Source: Saprospiraceae bacterium (lineage in GTDB: Bacteria > Bacteroidota > Bacteroidia > Chitinophagales > Saprospiraceae). Taken from it: a stretch of 32,970 nt of DNA. Where the stretch lies: assembly GCA_016787345.1 (NCBI GenBank), contig JAEUUU010000115.1, forward strand, positions 1 to 32,970, written 5' to 3'. The notes under the pieces were generated by a model. That model saw only the letters and a program-made list of their open reading frames with translations, was not told where the DNA came from and did no database searches. The translations under genes and the position numbers were made by a program. This document shows positions 17,235 through 22,721 of this stretch, one piece after another (position 1 is the stretch's first letter; each line of letters begins with the position of its first letter).

Positions 17235-17349
17235 AAGGATGTGTACCGATCAAGAGGCTGGCAAAATAACGACCTGATAACAATATCCAGACAAGGTTTG
17301 AGGGACAGGCTGGATCAATTTATTTTCCGGATGGGGTGTTACAAACAGA

Positions 17350-17381
17350 AAAGCCGGCCGGGAAAACTCCCGGCCGGCTTT
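17350..17381 (-). terminator. intrinsic terminator of pnp
   Basis: Perfect 13-bp stem AAAGCCGGCCGGG (17350-17362) with CCCGGCCGGCTTT (17369-17381), 6-nt loop. On the minus strand it is followed by a T-rich tail (TTTTCTGTTTG). It begins about 20 nt after the pnp stop. Confidence 0.8.
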
Positions 17382-17402
17382 CGTTCGTGATACGGCAAGC
17401 AA

Positions 17403-19697
17403 TTATCGTCTGCCGCCGCCACCGCCGCCACGACGGTCATCGCGGCCGCCGCCACCGCGGCGATCGTCACGGCCACCACCGCCTCGACGGTCGTCGCGGC
17501 CACCGCCGCCGCTGCTGCCGCCGCGATTGACGCGGGCTGCATTTTCTTCGTCGGTGGGCATGGTGCCGTCGGGTTTGGGCGTAATGGCCCGGCGCGACAG
17601 CTTCATTTTGCCGGTTTTGGCGTCGATGTCGAGCAGTTTGAATTGGACTTTTTCACCGACTTTCAGCACATCCGACACGTTTTCCACGCGGCGGTGGTCA
17701 ATTTCGGATACGTGCATCAGGCCGGTTTTGCCTTTAAACTTGATAAAGGCGCCAAATTCGGTGAGTTCTTCCACTTCGCCTTCGTACACCTCACCCACGT
17801 CGGGGATGAACACGATGTCCTGGATACGACCGTAAGCCGTATCAAGGGCCGTTTTGTCGGGACCGAAAATGGATACGATACCGCCGATTTCGTCTTCGTC
17901 GATGCTGATGGTGGTGCCGCTGACGGCCTGGATTTCCTGAATAATCTTGCCACCCGGGCCGATAACAGCGCCGATGAGGTTTTTCGGAATGCGGAACTCG
18001 ACCACGCGCGGGGCGTGCGGTTTGAGTTCGGGGCGGGGGTCGGCGATGGCTTCCGCCATTTTGGCGAGGATGTGCAAGCGGCCGTCCTTGGCTTGTTTGA
18101 GGGCCTGGGTCAGCAGTTCATACGGCATGCCGTCGATTTTGATGTCCATCTGGGTGCCGGTGATACCATTTTCGGTACCGGTCACTTTGAAGTCCATATC
18201 GCCGAGCGCGTCTTCGTCGCCCAGAATGTCGGTCAGCACCGCGATGCGGCCTTTGTCGTCGGCGATGCAACCCATGGCGATACCGGCCACGGGGCTTTTC
18301 ATCGGCACGCCGCCATCCATGAGGGCCAGCGAGCCGGCACAAACGGTGGCCATAGATGAGGAGCCGTTCGATTCGAGGATATCGGACACCAGGCGCACGG
18401 TGTAGGGGAATTCATCGGGCATGACCTTGCGGATGGAGCGGGCAGCCAGGTTGGCGTGACCAATCTCGCGACGGCCGGGGCCGCGCATGGGTTTTACCTC
18501 GCCGACGGAGTAGGGCGGGAAGTTGTAAGCCAGGATGAATTTTTCGTCGTGGTAGTCCAGCGCGGTGTCGATCAGCATCTGGTCCTGCTTGGTGCCCAGG
18601 GTGAGCGAGGTGAGCGACTGGGTTTCGCCGCGGTTGAAGATAGCCGAGCCGTGTGCGGTTGGCAGGTAATCTACTTCGCACCAGATGGAGCGCACTTCGG
18701 TGGTGGAGCGGCCATCGAGGCGTTTGCCGTCGGTGAGCACTACGTCGCGGATGATGTGCTTTTTGATTTTTTCAAAATAGCGTTCGGCGGTAGAACCCCA
18801 TTGCGCCCAACCTTCATCGCCGAGTTCGGCGGCGATGGCTTCCAGGGTGGTTTCTTTCAGTTTTTCGGCAAAGTCGCGTCGTGTCGATTTATCGCTGGCG
18901 CTGCGGGCGAGGGTGTAGAACGGCACGCTGATGAGCGATTCGATGCGTTTTTTCAGTTCTTCGTTCTCGGGCAGGGGCGCCACTTCGCGTTTGGCCAGGG
19001 CTTTTTCGCCGACCATTTGGGCGAGGCGTTCCTGGGCGGCGATCATGTCTTTGATGGTTTCGTGGGCGATTTTGAGGGCTTCCACGAGTTCTTCTTCCTG
19101 GCATTCGTCGGCTTCGCCTTCCACCATAGTGATGTCGTTTTTGGTGGCGGCCACGATGAAGTCCATATCGGCGCGTTCGAGGTCTTTACGGCCCGGGTTG
19201 ATGACGAATTTACCGTCGATGCGGGCAACGCGGCATTCGGCGAACAGCGCTTCCACCGGGATGTCGGACACGGCAACGGCGGTAGAGGCGACGAGGCCTG
19301 CGAGGGCGTCGGGCATTACGTCTTTATCGGCCGAGATCAGGTTGATGATGACCTGGGTTTCGTTCATGTAGCCGTCGGGGAAGAGTGGGCGCAGGGCGCG
19401 GTCGACGAGGCGGCTGACGAGTACTTCGTAGTCGGAGAGTTTGCCTTCGCGACGGAAGAAGTTGCCGGGGATACGGCCCACGGCGGCGAATTTCTCCTGA
19501 TAATCGACGGAAAGCGGGAAGAAGCCCTGGCCTTCCTTGGCTTTGCGGGCGCTCACTATCGTGGCGAGCAGCATGGTGTTGCCCATGCGGAGCAGGCAGG
19601 AACCATCGGCCTGCGTAGCGAGTTTGCCGGTCTCAAGTGCGATTTCACGTCCATCCGGCAAGTTGAACGTGGTGCGCAACGGGATCTGTTTTCCCAT
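17403..19697 (-). CDS. pnp: polyribonucleotide nucleotidyltransferase
   Basis: 3'-5' phosphorolytic exoribonuclease of the RNA degradosome, 764 residues. Order: first RNase PH domain (about 10-145, with FFPLSVDYQEKFAAVGRIPGNFFRREGK and SRLVDRALRPLFP); an all-alpha linker domain; the second, catalytic RNase PH domain (about 325-540; LDGRSTTEVRSIWCEVDYLPTAHGSAIF.RGETQ and DILGDEDALGDMDFKVTGTENGITGTQMDIK). Then KH (IGAVIGPGGKIIQEIQ) and S1 (GEVYEGEVEELTEFGAFIKF..KTGLMHVSEI). The frame is open 30 codons further upstream, but ATG 19697 gives the family N-terminus. The C-terminus is unusual: about 40 residues of Gly, Arg and Asp with three copies of GGGGRDDRRG. It follows rpsO, the classic gene order. 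Confidence 0.96.
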   Translation of the reverse strand: MGKQIPLRTTFNLPDGREIALETGKLATQADGSCLLRMGNTMLLATIVSARKAKEGQGFFPLSVDYQEKFAAVGRIPGNFFRREGKLSDYEVLVSRLVDRALRPLFPDGYMNETQVIINLISADKDVMPDALAGLVASTAVAVSDIPVEALFAECRVARIDGKFVINPGRKDLERADMDFIVAATKNDITMVEGEADECQEEELVEALKIAHETIKDMIAAQERLAQMVGEKALAKREVAPLPENEELKKRIESLISVPFYTLARSASDKSTRRDFAEKLKETTLEAIAAELGDEGWAQWGSTAERYFEKIKKHIIRDVVLTDGKRLDGRSTTEVRSIWCEVDYLPTAHGSAIFNRGETQSLTSLTLGTKQDQMLIDTALDYHDEKFILAYNFPPYSVGEVKPMRGPGRREIGHANLAARSIRKVMPDEFPYTVRLVSDILESNGSSSMATVCAGSLALMDGGVPMKSPVAGIAMGCIADDKGRIAVLTDILGDEDALGDMDFKVTGTENGITGTQMDIKIDGMPYELLTQALKQAKDGRLHILAKMAEAIADPRPELKPHAPRVVEFRIPKNLIGAVIGPGGKIIQEIQAVSGTTISIDEDEIGGIVSIFGPDKTALDTAYGRIQDIVFIPDVGEVYEGEVEELTEFGAFIKFKGKTGLMHVSEIDHRRVENVSDVLKVGEKVQFKLLDIDAKTGKMKLSRRAITPKPDGTMPTDEENAARVNRGGSSGGGGRDDRRGGGGRDDRRGGGGRDDRRGGGGGGRR

Positions 19698-20019
19698 ATT
19701 GAAAATAATTGGGCTCCGTCGGGTGCGGTGCAGGCGGGTCAAAAATGGCGTTGAAACGCGAGGGGCCGGCGGAAAAAGGGCGGTCAAAAACCGAAACTAC
19801 ACACAAAGATGCAGGGAGCGGATCGATCGCCTGTGTCTTTGTGTGGGGGAAAGAGGTTCCCCGTTTTTGCGCGGTTTTTCCAGCGGCCGTAGGTTTCGCA
19901 GCGGCATTTTGACATGCCCGGTCGCAGAGACGAAGCGGGTTAAACATGTGCGGGCGCGAAACCCGCTGATTGAAACAAAAAAGCCCGGATGACCAATCGG
20001 CGTCCGGGCTTTTTTGCTA
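19698..20019. other. 322-nt rpsO-pnp intergenic region
   Basis: It contains the rpsO terminator (19977-20015) and an imperfect inverted repeat, CACACAAAGA (19800-19809) with TCTTTGTGTG (19836-19845), enclosing CAGG/CCTG and a GATCGATC centre. On the minus strand the left arm gives CATCTTTG, a near match to the -7 consensus, so a pnp promoter could overlap the hairpin. A structured pnp leader is the site of autoregulation in E. coli; whether that applies here is inference. No coding sequence is seen. Confidence 0.4.
19977..20015 (-). terminator. terminator of rpsO
   Basis: 13-bp stem AAAAAAGCCCGGA (19977-19989) with TCCGGGCTTTTTT (20003-20015); loop of 13 nt. The minus-strand T-run is formed by the left arm. 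It starts 5 nt after the rpsO stop codon. Confidence 0.8.
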
Positions 20020-20295
20020 TTATTTACGGAGACCGAGTTTCTCGATGAGGGCGCGGTACTTGTAAATGTCTTTTTTGGCGTAGTAGCTCAGCAGGCTTTT
20101 ACGCTGACCAACCATCTTCAGCAGGGAGCGGCGCGTCGAGTGGTCTTTTTTGTTTTCGCGCAGGTGAGCCGAAAGGCTTTCGATGCGGTAGGTCAGGAGA
20201 GCGATCTGGGCTTCTACGTTGCCCGTGTTTTTGTCGTCGCCAGCGTATTGCTTTACGATTTCGGCGACTTTTTCTTTGGAATAGTAAACTGCCAT
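20020..20295 (-). CDS. rpsO: 30S ribosomal protein S15
   Basis: Primary 16S rRNA-binding protein of the small subunit, four helices, 91 residues. Family signature in the second half: LRENKKDHSTRRSLLKMVGQRKSLLSYYAKKD; N-terminal helix KEKVAEIVKQYAGDDKNTGNVEAQIALLTYRI. The open frame runs 83 codons further upstream, but ATG 20295 (MAVYYSKEKV) gives the exact usual length and lies behind a good promoter. It precedes pnp, as in many bacteria, though here a terminator separates the two. Confidence 0.96.
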   Translation of the reverse strand: MAVYYSKEKVAEIVKQYAGDDKNTGNVEAQIALLTYRIESLSAHLRENKKDHSTRRSLLKMVGQRKSLLSYYAKKDIYKYRALIEKLGLRK

Positions 20296-20390
20296 TTTTG
20301 GAAAATGATAAGTGAATAATGAACTGACCAAAGCCGAACTTCCGAGGGTCAAACGGCAGTTTTTGCCTATCCGTCCGGTTTTAGCGGGGG

Positions 20391-20421
20391 CAAAAGTAAA
20401 GAACATTTGCCAGTGCGCAAA
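20391..20421 (-). promoter_or_regulatory. promoter of rpsO
   Basis: On the minus strand TTTG (plus 20418-20421), 19-nt spacer, TACTTTTG (plus 20391-20398): an exact match to both Bacteroidota promoter boxes with consensus spacing. It lies about 95 nt upstream of the rpsO ATG. Confidence 0.7.
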
Positions 20422-20552
20422 GCAGTGAATTACAAAAGTTTGGAAAATGTGCGGACGGGACGGGGCCGGCAGAATAAAATTTGCGGCGAGACAGGTTTCT
20501 CGTGACAGGAAGCCGCGAGCGACTTTTTGACTCCCATTGCCCAATGGCTATC

Positions 20553-20584
20553 GAATCCTCGAATCTTCAAATCCTCGAATCCTC
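20553..20584 (-). repeat. four GAGGATTY octamers downstream of mazG
   Basis: Read on the minus strand: GAGGATTC, GAGGATTT, GAAGATTC, GAGGATTC. It is the same unit, with the same C/T alternation, as in the ftsH/gpx hairpin. It begins 10 nt after the mazG stop and has the same orientation relative to the gene as the ftsH and gpx copies. I see no inverted partner array nearby. Confidence 0.8.
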
Positions 20585-20594
20585 ACATCAAGAC

Positions 20595-21368
20595 TCACCG
20601 CTCCAGCCCTTTCGCCTCTTCCCACAACACATCCATCTCTGCCAGCGTCATGTCCTGCAAGGGTTTTGGGGCCTGCCGTTCGATGTATTCGAAGCGCGAT
20701 TTGAACTTGCGGTTCACGCGTTCCAGCGCCGTTTCGGGGTCGACGCCGATAAAACGGCCGTAATTGACCAGGGCAAAAAGCACATCACCGAACTCTTCCT
20801 CCACCTTGTCCTGCGATGCGCCGGTGCGCAAATTATCCTGCAATTCGCCGATTTCTTCCTCCACCTTGGCCCATACCTGCTCCGTATTTTCCCACTCGAA
20901 CCCGACTTGCTTGGTCTTTTCCTGCATCCGGTAGGCTTTTACCATGGCGGGCAAACTATTGGGTACGCCGGCGAGCAGCGACTTTTTGCCTTCCTTCAGT
21001 TTGAGTTGCTCCCAGTTGCGTTTTACCTCGTCTTCGTCGGCTACCTGTACGTCGCCGTAAATGTGCGGATGACGCGCCACCAGTTTGTCGCAAATCGCGT
21101 GCAAAGCGTCGGCCATGTCAAAAGCGCCCTGTTCGGATGCAATTTTGGCGTAAAACGTCATGTGCAGCATGAGGTCGCCAATCTCTTCCTTGATGCCCGG
21201 CAGATCGTTGGACAGGATAGCGTCGGCCAGTTCATACGTTTCTTCGATCGTCAGGTTGCGCAGCGATTCCAGGGTCTGCTTGCGATCCCAGGGGCATTTT
21301 TCACGCAATTCATCCATGATGGTTAACAAACGGCCGAAGGCTTCGAGTTTCTGCTGGTGGGTAGACAC
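20595..21368 (-). CDS. mazG: nucleoside triphosphate pyrophosphohydrolase MazG
   Basis: Hydrolyses (d)NTPs to the monophosphate and pyrophosphate, clearing damaged nucleotides and, in E. coli, tempering the stringent response. 257 residues with two MazG domains in tandem: the first has ELREKCPWDRKQT, EETYELADAI and EEIGDLMLHM; the second has EEEIGELQDNL and EEEFGDVLFALVNYGRFIGVDPE. The acidic EExxE/ExxD metal-binding helices are present in both. The start is GTG at 21368 (MSTHQQKLEAFGRLLTIMDELREKCPWD), needed to keep the conserved N-terminal helix. The presumed leader upstream is almost entirely an octamer tandem array, and another octamer array sits after the stop. Confidence 0.94.
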   Translation of the reverse strand: MSTHQQKLEAFGRLLTIMDELREKCPWDRKQTLESLRNLTIEETYELADAILSNDLPGIKEEIGDLMLHMTFYAKIASEQGAFDMADALHAICDKLVARHPHIYGDVQVADEDEVKRNWEQLKLKEGKKSLLAGVPNSLPAMVKAYRMQEKTKQVGFEWENTEQVWAKVEEEIGELQDNLRTGASQDKVEEEFGDVLFALVNYGRFIGVDPETALERVNRKFKSRFEYIERQAPKPLQDMTLAEMDVLWEEAKGLER

Positions 21369-21375
21369 GGTGGGG

Positions 21376-21487
21376 AATGTGCTAATTTATTAATGTGCTA
21401 ATGTGCTAATGTGCTAATGGGGTAATGTACTAATGTGCTAATGTGCTAATGGGGTAATGTGCTAATGGGATAATGGGATAATGGGGC
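21376..21487 (-). repeat. 14-copy AATGTGCT octamer array in the mazG leader
   Basis: Fourteen head-to-tail 8-nt units on the plus strand, in strict register. Seven are exactly AATGTGCT; the others are variants such as AATGGGGT, AATGGGAT, AATGTACT and one AATTTATT. The array ends 8 nt before the mazG GTG on one side and runs into the CAAAGGTA (-7 element on the minus strand) on the other. Confidence 0.9.
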
Positions 21488-21494
21488 AAAGGTA
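21487..21494 (-). promoter_or_regulatory. candidate -7 element for mazG
   Basis: TACCTTTG on the minus strand, an exact TAnnTTTG. No TTTG is seen at the expected -33 position. If used, the mRNA leader (about 110-120 nt) consists almost only of the octamer array. Confidence 0.4.
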
Positions 21495-21549
21495 ATGGAG
21501 GTTTCGGGCTTGTCTGCGAGGCAGGAAAACCTTGCTCAACAATTATCAG

Positions 21550-21569
21550 CCCATGGCTTCAGCCATGGG
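21550..21569 (-). other. hairpin enclosing the stop codon of the glycosyltransferase gene
   Basis: CCCATGGCT (21550-21558) and AGCCATGGG (21561-21569) form a perfect 9-bp stem. The TGA stop at 21561-21559 sits at the tip. No T-run follows on the minus strand, so it is not a standard intrinsic terminator. Confidence 0.6.
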
Positions 21570-22593
21570 AACCCGAATAAAGCGCCAGATACCGCTCCGC
21601 CGTTTCCGTCATCAGCAAAGGCGCCCGTATTTCCGCCGCATGGCCCAGTCCGGCCACCACGGCTTCGGCCAATGCCTCGTCCGATCCGGCGGCAAACCCA
21701 AGTTCCGGAGCGATGCCGACCCGCGTGCTCACCACCCGACAGCCCTGCGCCGCAGCCTCCGCCAGTACAAAGCCAAACGACTCAAAATCAGCCGTATGCA
21801 GCAAAACTTTGGCCAAGCGCATTTTTTGTAAAACCTGCTCCCGGGGCATCGCGCCGACAAACCGCAGGTTTTTTTCGAGATCGAGCCGCTTGCACAGCCG
21901 TTGCAAACGGCCGCGCTCCGGTCCATCGCCGATGAGTTCCGCCTGCAGTCCGGGAACCCGGTCGGCCACCCTGCGCAACACACGCAGCCAGCGCGCCCAG
22001 TTCTTGACGGGCAGCAAAGACCCGACGCCCAGCACATCCAAAGGCCTGGATTCAGGCAGTATTGGCGGAATATCGGCTTCACGAATGCCCCAGGGGATGA
22101 TATGGGCAGCATGCAAGCCCGTGGTTTTTTCAAGCGCCGAAGCGTGAAATGCCGACAGGGCTACCAAGCGGGTTTCGTCGTTTTGGGATAAATATTTCAA
22201 ATGGCGCTGATTGACCGGCAGTACGTCCTGACCCATCAAAGTGGTCAGGTGCGGGGCGCCCGTGCGGTATGAAAGCCGTGCGCCGGTCTGCGCGGCCCAG
22301 GTTTGCCAAAAACTGTGCAGGATGGCCGGCTGGCCGTTTAACAGCCGCTGCCCCTGCCGGAAAGCACGGCGCAGCGTCCGGAGTTTCCGCCAGAAACGAT
22401 TGCGCCCGTTGCAGGGCCACACCGGTATGCCGTGCCAGTGGTAGGGCTTGTCGCGAAAAGGATATTCCAGGGTAATGACTTGTAAGTCAACCTTTCGGGC
22501 GACAAGTTCGAGCGCCAGTTGTTGCAGTGGCGGGATGCAATTGTGGTCGTTTTCGTCGGCCGGGAAACCGGGTGTAAGCCAGATAACACGCAT
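21559..22593 (-). CDS. glycosyltransferase, group 1/GT4-like
   Basis: GT-B fold glycosyltransferase of 344 residues. The N-terminal acceptor half starts MRVIWLTPGFPADENDHNCIPPLQQLALELV, with HSFWQTWAAQTGARL and LTTLMGQDVLPV. The C-terminal nucleotide-sugar half has VLGVGSLLPVKNWARWLRVLRRV, LIGDGPERGRLQRL, LRFVGAMPREQVLQKMRLAKVLLHTADFESFGFVLAEAAAQGCRVVSTRVGIAPEL; the last contains the E-x7-E motif of retaining GT4 enzymes. Sugar and acceptor cannot be told. The reading frame is open upstream, but ATG 22593 begins the usual N-terminus. It follows a T9SS amylase gene, from which it is separated by a terminator. Confidence 0.88.
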   Translation of the reverse strand: MRVIWLTPGFPADENDHNCIPPLQQLALELVARKVDLQVITLEYPFRDKPYHWHGIPVWPCNGRNRFWRKLRTLRRAFRQGQRLLNGQPAILHSFWQTWAAQTGARLSYRTGAPHLTTLMGQDVLPVNQRHLKYLSQNDETRLVALSAFHASALEKTTGLHAAHIIPWGIREADIPPILPESRPLDVLGVGSLLPVKNWARWLRVLRRVADRVPGLQAELIGDGPERGRLQRLCKRLDLEKNLRFVGAMPREQVLQKMRLAKVLLHTADFESFGFVLAEAAAQGCRVVSTRVGIAPELGFAAGSDEALAEAVVAGLGHAAEIRAPLLMTETAERYLALYSGSHG

Positions 22594-22602
22594 GAGATTT
22601 TG

Positions 22603-22636
22603 GAAAAAATAGAGGCGGACGTGTATTCGTCCGCCC
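22603..22636 (-). terminator. intrinsic terminator of the amylase gene
   Basis: 8-bp stem GGCGGACG (22614-22621) with CGTCCGCC (22628-22635), 6-nt loop. On the minus strand it is followed by TCTATTTTTTCC. It ends just before the glycosyltransferase ATG. Confidence 0.7.
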
Positions 22637-22721
22637 CCGTATATGCAGACGACCGCGCTTTCATCGGGCGGCCGGAACGACGGCGGTCCCGCCCGAAGCG
22701 GGATTCCACCGTTTTCTTGGT

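Larger units (their letters stand above)
20296..20594. other. 299-nt region between mazG and rpsO
   Basis: It holds the rpsO promoter (20391-20421), a small palindrome CCATTGCCCAATGG near 20533-20547 and four octamer repeats next to mazG (20553-20584). No gene is seen. Confidence 0.5.

Noticed and set aside
18456-19754. 432-codon plus-strand ORF opposite pnp
   Set aside because: Lies wholly antisense to conserved PNPase domains and shows only the Phe/Gly/Val/Glu pattern of a reversed coding frame.
21376-21487. CRISPR array
   Set aside because: Units are 8 nt with no spacers; likewise the 7- and 8-nt arrays at 12171, 20553, 32787 and 32839. No cas genes.
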